NCBI RefSeq assembly: GCF_017654505.1
Contig: NC_054553.1
Location: 11,668,049-11,732,048, forward strand
Reading direction: 5' to 3'
DNA length: 64,000 nucleotides
DNA from: Polyodon spathula
Taxonomy: Eukaryota; Chordata; Actinopteri; Acipenseriformes; Polyodontidae
A program made the position numbers and the translations under genes. This document shows positions 26,401 to 38,800 of the stretch, in pieces; the stretch's first letter is position 1; each line of letters opens with the position of its first letter. The notes under the pieces are model-generated. The model searched no databases. It was given only the letters and a program-made list of their open reading frames with translations, and was not told the origin of the DNA.

Positions 26401-27718
26401 CTTGGTTTATATGCACTTGAAAATCGACTGTACAATAGGGTTGGAACAATAATCGATAATACCGATAATCACGATAATTTCTTTGCAGCGATAATTTTGT
26501 GTTGAATAATTATTATCTATAATCATAATTATCATCTGTTACCCAATGAAGCAGTAAGCGGCACTGAACTGTCTGCGTGAGGCGTAAAACGTGATCTCTG
26601 TGAGCACTGCTTACATTGGGAAGTTTAGTATTATGTTTAAACAATATGCTTTTAACTTTACGTCATGGTTTCATTTTGATAATAATTTGTACATTGGCAA
26701 AGCATGACTGCTTTTCTAACCTAAAAACACAAATATTGTTTGTAATATATAAAAAAAAAACTGCTAGCTTGCTTTAAAAGTACTGTAGAAAAGTAGAACT
26801 TTTGACTATTAAAGTTATGTCTGTTCCCATGGCATTGCTATTGTAAAAAAGGATAGTTCCATAAATAGAAGAGAGTTAACTTTTAATGGAAGGCTAGGCG
26901 GTTTATTTTATTAAATTGTCTACATACAAACAGCCATGTGCAACTCGGTATGTTCCTAATATAATTATTTTTAAACCTAGTTTGATTCTCTTAATGGCAG
27001 CTTCACCACACAAGTAAAGTAAAACGCATGCTTCCAGGCAACGTCAGCAATTTTGTTTCGTTATATTAATACACTTTTATGAAAGTAAACCTTTTTGAGT
27101 TAACATAAATGTTTAAATAAGAACAATATCTATATAGCTATATATCTGTATATCTGTATATCTATAGATATATATTATTTTAAAGGAAACTACGTAATTT
27201 ATTAATAATATACAAATTACAATAGGTGTATATGTATACTCACATTTGTTCTGGGCACCCACCAGAAATTTAAAAACTCGGCACATATACTGTCTAGTTT
27301 TATTTTTCTTCTATACTCATTGACTTAGACTGGCGGTTGTCATGCTGCTAAAGTGTAAATTTGATAAAGATACAATAATTTTTAATATTTTATTTATTCC
27401 GCCGATAATCACGATTATTGTGATAATTTACAGACAATAATCGATAGCTGAAAATGTCACTATCGTCCAACCCTACTCTAAGGTCATGACTGTGTGACAT
27501 TGACATGCGAATATATCGTGAAACAAAAAAAGGACGTCCTTTGGTCAGCTCGACTTTTAGGGCAGGGTCAATTGCTTTCTTACGATAAAAATAGCTGTAA
27601 AAACCCATGTAAACCGAACAGGAATCGTGCTTGTGTCTCATGAGGTTTCAACAATCAAGATCCCGTTCTTCTGACTTAATATCACGTAATCTCCAGCAGA
27701 AAGGCCGTACAAAACGTA

Positions 27719-27763
<45 letters not shown>

Positions 27764-29825
27764 TTATGGACTACTTCAACACTAGAACCGCTGACAGCAG
27801 TCATTATCACTGTACATTTTAAACCTCACCAGTATTAAAATGAAAGACAAACTATCAGATAGAACTCAAAAGTTTTATTCAAACACGTCATATCAAACAT
27901 CTGCACAGTGAAAACGCTGTATTTAAATGAACATTTAAACATAAAAGGATTTGTTTTCTAACCCACCACATATAAGGCACTACTTCAAAAAAAATTAAAC
28001 TGTAATAAAATAAACATATCAAAAGAAACTAGTGTGTAAACAGGTGTATGCACATACAAAACTGTAACATATTATTTGTCTTGGGTGTGTGTCACTTGCA
28101 GCAAAGAATCCAGGTTGAGCTGCTGCAGCCTGCAGCTTTGTAGTTTTCTGAGTGAAATGTTTCTGCTGAAGTGCTGTGGTGAAATGTTTCTGCTGAAGTG
28201 CTGTGGCTAACTTCAAGATGAACTATCTCCTGTCTTGTACAAAACGAAGGAATTGGTGGCTGCCAGGTCCAGTAGAGATAAAAAACAGGTGTATGTGTGT
28301 GTGTATGTCTGTCTGTCTGTCTGTCTGTCTGTGTGTACACAGTGGCTTGCAAAAGTATTCAGACCCCTGACCAATTCTCTCATATTACTGAATTACAAAT
28401 GGTACATTGAAATTTTGTTCTGTTCAATATTTTATTTTAAAACACTTCAACTCAGAATCAATTATTGTAAGGTGACATTGGTTTTATGTTGGGAAATATT
28501 TTTAAGAAAAATAAAAAACTGAAATATCTTGCTTGCATAAGTATTCAACCCCCACACATTAATATTTGGTAGAGCCACCTTTCGCTGCAATAACAGCTTT
28601 AAGTCTTTTGGGGTAAGTATGTACCAGCTTTGCACACAGTGTCAGAGTGATTTTGACCCATTCTTCTTGGCAGATTTGCTCCAGGTTGTTCAGGTTGGTT
28701 GGATGATGCTTGTGGACCGCAATTTTCAAGTAGTGCCTCAGATTCTCAATGGGATTGAGATCAGGACTTTGACTGGGCCACTGTAGGACATTCACCTTTT
28801 TGTTCTTGAGCCACTCCAATGTTGCTTTGGCCTTGTGCTTGGGATCATTGTCCTGCTGAAAGATGAATTTCCTCCCGAGCTTCAGTTTTTTAGCGGACTG
28901 AAGCAGATTCGCTTGCAGTATTTTCCTGTATTTTGCTCCATCCATTCTTCCTTCAGTTGTAACAAGATACCTAGTCCCTGCTGATGAGAAGCATCCCCAC
29001 AGCATGATGCTGCCAACACCATACTTCACGTAGGGATGGTGTGTCTTGAGGCAAGGGCACTGTTAGGTTTGCACCACGCAGCACTTTGAGTTTTGGCCAA
29101 AAAGCTCTATCTTGGTCTCATCTGACCACAAAACCTTTTCCCACATCGCAGCTGGATCACTCTCATGCTTTCTGGCAAACTCCAGACTTGCTTTCAGATG
29201 GTACTTTTTGAGTAATGGCTTCTTTCTTGCCACCCTCCCATACAGGCCAGTGTTGAGCTCTTGATATGGTTGACTGGTGCACCATTACTCCACTCCCAGC
29301 CACTGAACTCTGTAGCTCCTTCAAAGTGATTCCTTCAAACTGCTCACTGGGATATCCAAACACTTGGGTATTATTTTGTACCCTTTCCCTAACCTATGCA
29401 TTTGTATTACTTTATCTCTAACTTCTGTAGAATGCTCTTTGGTCTTCATTTTCCTTCAGATTCACAGCCTTACCAATGATCCTTCAACAGTGGGGTTTTT
29501 ATCCAGAAAATGTGACAGCAACTTTAATGGTTCACAGGTGGAAGCCAATGGAAAGGTAATTGTGTCCTCGTTAGGGCAATTTCTTTCATCGGTGAAAACT
29601 GGGAGCTTCCACAGCACAGGAGTTGAATACTTATGCAAGCAAGATATTTCAGTTTTTTAGTTTTCTTAAAAATATTTCCCAACATAAAACCAATGTCACT
29701 TTACAATAATTGATTCTGAGTTTCAGTGTTTAAAAATAAAATATCAAACAAAACGAAATTTCAATGTACCATTTGTAATTTAGTAATATTCAAGAATTGG
29801 TCAGGGGTCTGAATACTTTTGCAAG

Positions 29826-29875
<50 letters not shown>

Positions 29876-32800
29876 GTGTATACACAGTAGACACAGTGCC
29901 TTTAGAAAGTCTGCACCCCCTTTCACCTTTGGTTGATAGCCTGGAATTAAAATGCAATTTTTTTTTCATTTATCTAAACATCCTACCCCACAACTTCCAA
30001 GTGAAAAAAATATTCTAGAAATTTGTAGAAAATTAATTTAAAAATAAAACTGAAATATCATGTCCACCCCCCTTGTAAGAGCAATCCTAAATTAGCTCAG
30101 TTGTAACCAGTCACCTTCAAAATCACACACCAAGTTAAGTGGCTTCCACCTGTGTTAAATTGTAGTGATTCACTTGATTTCAGGATAAATTCAGCAGTTC
30201 CTGAAGCTCCCCTCTGCTGGGTAGTGCATTTCAAATTAAAGACTCAACCATGAGTACCAAGGAGCATTCAAAAGGACTCTGGGACAAAGTTGTTGAAAGG
30301 CACAGATCAGAGGATGGGTATAAAAAAATATCAAAGTCCTTGAATATCCCTTGGAGCATGGTCAAGACGATTATTAAGAAGTGTAAGGTGTATGGCACCA
30401 CCAAGATCCTGCCTAGATCAGGCTGTCCCTCCAAACTGGATGACCGAGAAAAAAGAAGAAGACTGATCAGAGAGGCTACTAAGAGGCAATAGCAACTTTG
30501 CAAGAGCTACAGGCTTTTATGGCCAAGACTGGTCAAAGTGTGCATGTGACAACAATATCCCTAGCACTCCACAAATCTGGGCTGTATGGTAGGATGGCAA
30601 GAAGCAAGTCATTACTCAAGAAAGCCCACCTTGAATCCCGTTTGAAGTATAAGACGGGAGATTCTGTAGCCATGTGCCAAAAAGTTTTGTGGTCTGACAA
30701 AACTAAAATGGAACTTTTTGGCTTAAATGCAAAGCGTTATGTTTGGCGCAAACCCAACACAGCGCATCACCCAAAGAACACCATCCCTACTGTGAAGCAT
30801 CATGTTATGGGAATGTTTTTCATCGGCAGGGATTGGGACACTTGTCAGGATAGAAGGGAAAATGAATGGAGCAAAGTACAGAGAAGTACTTGAGGAAAAC
30901 CTGCTGCCCTCTGCAAGAAAGCTGAAACTGGGATGGAAGTTCACCTTTCAGGATGACAATGTCCCAAAGCACACAGCCAAAGCTACACTGGAGTGGCTAA
31001 GGAACAAAAAGGTAAATGTCCTTGAGTGGCCCAGTCAGAGCCCCGAACTAAATCCAATCGGAAATTTGTGGCATGACTTGAAGATTGCTGTCCATCAACG
31101 CTCCCCAAGGAACTTGACAGAGCTTGAACAGTTTTGTAAAGAAGAGTGGTCAAATATTGCAAAATCTAGGTGTGCAAATTTAGTAGAGACCTATCCCAAC
31201 AGACTTTAGCTGTAATTGCTGCTAAAGGTAATTCTATGACAAAAAATCGACCTGGATGTGAATTTTGGCAGCTCTAGCTTACTTATGTCAAAAGTTATTT
31301 GCTTTTATAAGCACTGTGGTTTTTTTTTCGTTTCATCAATTTTTATCCAGTCTGAGATGTAGGGTGGCATTGACTGGTTGAATTGACACGGAATGACCCA
31401 ACTAACATTCACTGACCTATGTTTCGAGTCTTTTTCAATCTTCTTACTATATGTTATTTTTGGAGCTAGATAGATGTGTGAATGGTTATTTATTTTTCAA
31501 GGTAATAGTTATAATAGATTATTTTCTTAAGTTATGCATCTTTCAAATGTTCATTGCGATGTACTAGGTAAAAGTATATGTTCTGTATTGCTATCTTCTT
31601 AGATTATTCAAATTTGTTAGGGCATATTTTTTTTAGTCCAGTGTAATGCCAAAAATATATGTATTTTGAAAGTGTGTTAAAAATTAGACCTAGAGTTGAA
31701 TTTTGAGCAAAGTTTTCACTCTTGCTTTTATTTATGTATGTATGTATGTATGTATATATTTATTTTACACAGTGTATTGCTGCAGTAGTTCTGTAGTAGT
31801 GTTTTTTTTTTTTTTTTTTCAGAAAATGAGAGGCTTCAAACTAGTTCTCGTCTAGTTTTAATATGTAATAAAAGCAGTGCTGTGTCAATGTTCATGTCCA
31901 TATGAAATCAGAGAAGGATATTGTACCTATCTAAGTGTGGCTCATTCACTGACAGTCCCCTCTGTATGTCAACACCCTCATACGTGCTGTTTTTTGTTTT
32001 TTGTTCCAGTTTCATATGTCCTACTCTGACAAAGAGAGATATGAGAATGAGGAGAGGTCTGAAGTACAGAAGCAAATCCTGCTGGATATAGCCAAGAGGT
32101 TACCAGTGTATACCCGAGCAGCATCTGGAGGTCAGGAAGATTCTCTTCATTCAGTTTTATTATATAAACAGTAGTGTTATTTAAAACAGACCTCACCTTT
32201 ACAGAGTTTATTTGGTGTACTTTGTTTGCAGATGTGTCTCTGCTGAATAGAAAAGAAAGGCATTTGTATTAGGGCTGTATTTTTGTCTAATGAATTTCAG
32301 CTTTGTTTTCCTTTTAATAACGAAAGAGTTGAGTACCTGCTGATATTGAGTACCTCTGCATTGTGCCTCATTCCCTCATAATACAGCAATGCGTTACATC
32401 CAACCATGCAACCCACCGAGTTCAAACCCTGTGTAAAATCTGAGTTTTACAGTAGTTTTTACCTGTACCTTTCAAATAAACACTTTGTAGAATTTCATCT
32501 TTTCTTTGTGATTGGTTTCCCATTTGGTATTTCCATAAGAGTCACGTGGTTGCAGAATTAAGCAGGAATCTGCAGGATGAACAGGGTTGTTATTCAGTGT
32601 TAAAGGGATTGCAGCTAACAAAATGATTCCATAAATCTTACCTGTTTTGCACTCCCATTAAATGTGCAGTTTTTAAAGAAACACATGTTATTGCAAACAT
32701 GTAGGTTCATTTTAAAACAGGCATCTGATACTACAGTAAGTTAAATAAAGTATTCCGTGTGCTTGCCTTGTCTTCCATGAAGTCAAAGCAAGTTGCTTGC

Positions 32801-35800
32801 TGAAAGCATGTCAGTCAATGGGGGAGAAAGCTGATTGATTATTCACAGGAAAGAAGCCAGTGAAGGGGAGGGGGACCAAAGGAGTGCAAGAGCATCTAAA
32901 AACACGGCTTGCAAACAGAGATTTCTAACTAGTGTAGTGTTTTCTAAAACCATGTTTTTTGTTTACTCAAAGTAGAAATCTATATAATGAATTGATGTGA
33001 AAATGTTATTTTGTTAGCATATTCCTGTGCAACTGTTTACTGCAATATGTGCGTCAGTGTTCAAGTTTGTTTATGTTCTCTAATGACACTTGTGCTGTAG
33101 TTGGAGCCTCTTCTATGAAGCCTTCTTCTCGTTCTGTAATTGACAGACTTTACTCCTTATTTTCAGCTGTCAGATTTTGCGATCGGTGCCAGGTGATTAA
33201 ACCGGACCGCTGCCATCACTGTTCTCTCTGTGAATTGTAAGTCCTCTCATGTTTTGCAGTATATTTATCATGAGACCTATAGCATTTGTGGGATTTGTTC
33301 TTTACAATTGACTGTTTTTCCCTTTTAAATGCCGTTATTTGCTGTACTAATAATAACTTGGCATGCAAAACAACAGATGTGTTCATTTAGAACTGCTGGG
33401 CTGAACAATAGCTTTCAACACTTCCCAAAATGGATGCTGTATGTATATAATACTAAAATATGTGTCTCTATAACAGGCTTATATGTAATGGCCATGGTTT
33501 ACAAAAAACTTTTTGAAAGGCCCTTAATGGTGCAGATATCCCAGTCGATAAGCTTTTTAGCTGGGGGAAAGGTTTATGGGTCTTGCATGTATGCAATACC
33601 TGAACTGGGCAATTTCAGGGATGAATGAATAAATGACAACCTTCTCAGTCCCTTTATTAATTTAAATTGATATAGGGATTTTCTTTTGTAAATCCAACGT
33701 GTCTCACCTAAATGGATTGTACAGTAAGTTCTTGCACCAGGAATCCTTTGTAGATTACCTTTCAATTTAAAGTGGTTGTAAAGTAATGTCATAAGTCTGT
33801 CCTGTTGTGCAATTCAATTAACTAAAATGCACAGGTAGGAAAGAAACACATATCATTCCAAGCATTTTAAAATGTTAGGCCTCACATGTGAAGTTACATA
33901 ACTTACATACATCTCGTATTATATAAGGTTAAGGAAAGTTCTGAGTTTGCGTGTCTTGACCTCTTTCACCTCAGCAGGGGTCAAAGCATCTTACTGGCTG
34001 TCAAGCTTGTCGGTCGTACTGATTGGTTACTTACAGGAAAGAAAGCCTGGATTGGGTGGGGGCAGTCTCACTCTCTGGGTGAAGTGGCCTTCTGAAAGCA
34101 ACTTGCAAACAGAGATATATTAACGTAATGTTTTAAACTCCGCATTTGGGGACTGTATAGTTAATGGATGTGCATGGTGGGGAAAATGTCTCTAATTATT
34201 TTGTTGGCTACAATCACTTTGAATGGATCTGCTTTCATATTAATATTACTGTACTTTTATTTCAATTGCAAGCCATCTCTTTTTGATATCTTTTAATTTG
34301 TCTTGTTTTTTGATTATTTACAGGTGTGTGTTGAAAATGGATCATCACTGCCCTTGGTAGGTACACAGTCACACAATTACCTGAGCTGTAGTCCTGGGAT
34401 ACAGTCAAACCTACATTAATACCCATAGAATGCAGCACCACAGTGGTGATGTGAATTGTGACAGTTCACCCTGCTTAGTAGCTGGTTCCAAACAATCAGA
34501 TTGAAGGACAGAAAAAGACTTGCAGGGAATGTCATCCAAATATCACCTTACAGGCTGTAAAGTTTACAACAAAACCCATTACGTAACGTGTTTACGTAAT
34601 GTGTGTGTTTTCTTCCTAGTAACTTTTCATTCATTTTACATTTCTGCCTTTTCGTAGGGTGAATAACTGCATTGGTTTTTCGAACTACAAGTTCTTTCTG
34701 CTGTTCCTGACATATGCCATGGTGTACTGTTTGTTCGTTGCCTCCACTGTTTTGCAGTACTTCATCAAGTTTTGGGCAGTAAGTCTCTCTCACGCCTCCT
34801 TTCTAGATTTCACACTGGCTAACATAATTCCATAAACCTTCCAAATTGTGCACTTGCATTCGCTGCAGGGGTTTCAGATGTGCAGTTTTTAAATAGACAC
34901 GTTATAGCAAACCTGTATTTTAATTTTAAAACATTCTATCAGTTTATAATGCCTTCTAAGAAGTATGGTACTGCTTTACTTCCTTGGTCATTTCACCTCA
35001 GCTCTGGGTCAGAGCATGCTACTGGCTGAAAGTCAGTGTGAGTCACTAGGGCAAGAAGCTGATTGGTTATTGACAAGAAAGAAGGCGTGGGGACAATTTC
35101 ACCGTCCCAGTGAAATAACCCAGGAAGTGCAAGACAAACCGATTCCTTTGATCTAGAGTAGTACAATATGTCATGTTTCAAAACCATGCATTTGAGACCT
35201 ATGCAATGAATGAATGGATGTGCATGGTGGGGAAAATTCATGGAAATATATTGTTAGCTACGATTACGTTTAAAGCGTTCATAGCTACTGAATTAATTTC
35301 ATAATGCAATGTACTCCCCCCTCCATGTGACCAGCTTGGAATAAAGACCCTCTGACTATTGCTATCTGTCTATCTCGGTCTGTCCCTTTTAATGCAGAGA
35401 CTGAAGATTTTTCTGTGTTAAGACCATGTCACTGCTTGAGCTGTGCTTGCATTGCAAATCAGAGTTGAACAAAAAGACCTGGCCCATGTAGTACATTATC
35501 TTTAAATGAGCTTGCATGTTTTTGTAAATTTATCACCACTGCAGCTTTTTCCAACAGCTCAGAGCTCACAAACCATTTGAGATACAGACTTCATATTGTC
35601 AGCGTGGAACCTCCAAAAATGTAACATTTATTGTGCAGATATACCTCCAGGGCCACTGAGAGCCACTGTTCTAGGGGAGTGGTTGTTTCTTAGCACTGAT
35701 AATCAAGTACCTTCCTCCTTGTTTCTCAGACATTTTTGCATTTACTTTTTCATCAGGGTGAGCTCCCAAATGGCCATGCCAAGTTCCACGTCTTGTTCTT

Positions 35801-38800
35801 GTTCTTTGTGGCTGTCATGTTCTTTGTGAGTCTCATGTTCCTGTTTGGCTACCACTGTTGGCTCGTCGCTAAAAACAGATCCACGCTGGGTAAGGAGACA
35901 CAGGCTTTGTTTTTTTTTTAGTTTTTTTGTAATTTGTGAGTGTTACTGGCAGAACCAGAACAAATGGTGAGTTCAATCCAAAGGCGTAGCAATTCAAAAG
36001 CCAGTCCCAAAGAATGGCTCAATGTTCTCATTACAAGACGGAACAGGCACCAGACTATAGCATTATAAAGGGGAGCCCTCTGTAGGTAAAAGTGTGACAT
36101 ATGAACGGAGAGACAAGCAGAGTGCCACCATATAGTCAGAGGTTATGATACTTTTAATAGCTTGTGTTAAAATGTTCCATTTCAAGCTTCATCCTAGTTG
36201 GATAAGTGATTCTGTAGAAATTTGTACAAGTGTGACATGCACACTACAGCAAGTCGGTCAGATAGCCTCCATATACCCCCAAATTCTCACACACACAGTA
36301 ACTTCAGCTCAAGAAGGATCCGAGGGAAGTTTACAATTGGACAAGCCGTTTTTATGTTAAAATGTAAGTGTGACATATAGATAGACTGTTGGACAGACAT
36401 ATATCAAGACATTAGGATAAACTCAATAATTTGTGCTAAAGAAGTTTCATCACAATTTGGCCAAGCTCTTCTCTAGCTACATGCAAAACTCTAATGTATG
36501 ACATATGCCTGCCTCCACTATAGCTGTGGTGCACAGCATCCCTAAGGGAGGATAATAAGGGAATTGCTAATCAGAAAGACAATTAAGCTTTCCCGCTGGA
36601 GTGTGGCGTTTGCAGCGCACTGTTTTTCAAATGCATTCCACTCTCACTGCACAGTGCAAAGGCTTGTTGATGACTTGGGCATTGTGATTATGTTCTTTCT
36701 TTGGAGCTGTGCCACCGGAAGAGAACTCAGGTGATTAGGAGCGGGGGGATTCCTCTGCTTGACTACCTAATTAGATTGATGCTTATGATATTTCAGTGGC
36801 TCGTGTGTAATAGCTTATAGCCTGGGGTTCAAACGATGATCAGTCTGAATCTAATTTGATTCTAGCGAGGATAATGCATATTCCCTTTTTAATAACAGCA
36901 AGTATTTAAAATTAAATCATGCTTATTTATGGTAATCCGAGTTAAAACCCCTGGTGGTAACACATTTTCTAATTATGTGCCTATTATGCCTGGGCCCTGT
37001 AAGCTGCATTGAATCCTGTCTAAAGCAGCTTTTCTCAAATGTAGCTACTAGTGTGATTTTTGTGGCCACAGCAGCCCCCCCCCCCCCCCCCCCCAGCAAC
37101 TCCTCCCTAAATCAACCTTTAACTTAATCAGCACCAGAGTTCATTGCTTTTCTTGTTTCAGCTTGCATTCAGCTAAAAAAAAAAAACGTCATTGCCTGAA
37201 ATACATTCAGGATTTGTTTTACTTCTGTGTGACATCCTTTGCTTTGTAGTTAATTTACTGGGGTAAAGTAACCCTTCAACCTATTTTTTAATACCATTTT
37301 ACATATAGTGGCTTGACAATACCATTTTTGCCCCTGCACTAATTTTCTTTGTTTTTATTTTTCCCCCCGCTATATTTTTATCCTTACAGTTTAAAATGTG
37401 TCATCAAGGTCAAGTTTAAATTCTAATGTGGGAGATAGCAAGTCCTTTTGGGCTAGTTTGACAATTTCAATGCTGTGTGTTTATTATATATTGTTAACTG
37501 TTATTTAACAAGGGTGATCTGGTGTGTGTTTATAATAATTTGTTATGCACTTTTATGATGTAAAAGCATTGTCCACATTTGTTATATTTAGCTGGGTATT
37601 GTGCGTCACTTGATTGGAACAGGAAAGTGAAAGTAGTGTTTGCATCCATTTGACTTTAATGTGTCAGTAATGTACTTTAGCGTGGGTATTGTATTTATTT
37701 ATCAATTAAAGTTTGACCTGTTGGAACAATAAAATTAAGTAGCAAAATACTTGATTTATGTCTCCAGTGTATCAGTAAACCTGGGAATAATATCCAGTGT
37801 GGAGTACAGAGGGGCTGCTGTATTTTTTAATGAGAAACACTAGCCTCCTCCTGGGGGTGCAAGTGACTGTGACTGAGTATAGTGTTTATGTCTGCATTGA
37901 CTGAGTATAGTGTTTATGTCTGTGTATTAACTGAGTATAGTGTTCATGTTTGTGTATTAACTGAGTATAGTGTTCATGTTTGTGTATTAGCTGAGTATAG
38001 TGTTTGTATTAACTGAGTATAGTGTTCATGTCTGTGTATTGACTGAGTATAGTGTTTATGTGAGTGTATTAACTGAGTATAGTGTTCAGGTCTATTAACT
38101 GAGTACAGTGTTCATGTCTGTGTTTTAACTGAGTATAGTGTTTGTATTAACTGAGTATAGTGTTTGCATTAACTGAGTATAGTGTTTGTATTAACTGAGT
38201 ATAGTGTTTATGTCTGTGTACTAACTGAGTATAGTGTTTGTATTAACTGAATAAAGTGTTCATGTCTGTGTATTAACTGAGTGTAGTGTTTGTATTAACT
38301 GAGTATAGTGTTCATGTCTGTATTAACTGAGTATAGTGTTCATGTCTGTGTATTAACTGAGTATAGTGTTCATGTCTGTATTAACTGGGTATCCCTTTGT
38401 GATGGCATTGCTATGGACATTCTCTTTCCATTACGTGCATCAGTAGGGGGTGTTTGGAGGTTGTCTTTGTCATGTTATTGACAGTATTGGAATTGGGAAT
38501 ATACAGTATACAACCATCAGTCTGTGAATCTGTATGCTGTGCTTCTCTTTCTACATATATCTGGAGAAGCGCATATCCATCTGTGATGAACCATGGTAAG
38601 GGAATTCTTTAGCACATGTTATTGATAGGATCACAATCTAGGGATGTCTTTATTTTCAACTGTACTTTTTTGAATTTCCAATGAATATTAACAGCAAAAT
38701 TATTGTTTCTGTTGTGTTTCTTTTTTCACCTTTTTAGAGGCTTTTCAATACCCAACTTTCCATAACGGACCTGACAAAAATGGCTTCAACCTTGGGTTTT

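Noticed and set aside
26436..27475. Exact hAT target duplication for the 1-kb element
   Set aside because: The two flanking octamers agree at only 4 positions, so I report the element but not a confirmed duplication.
37870..38392. Regular direct repeats that might suggest a CRISPR array
   Set aside because: The units are contiguous without unique spacers, and the host is a vertebrate; this is a minisatellite.
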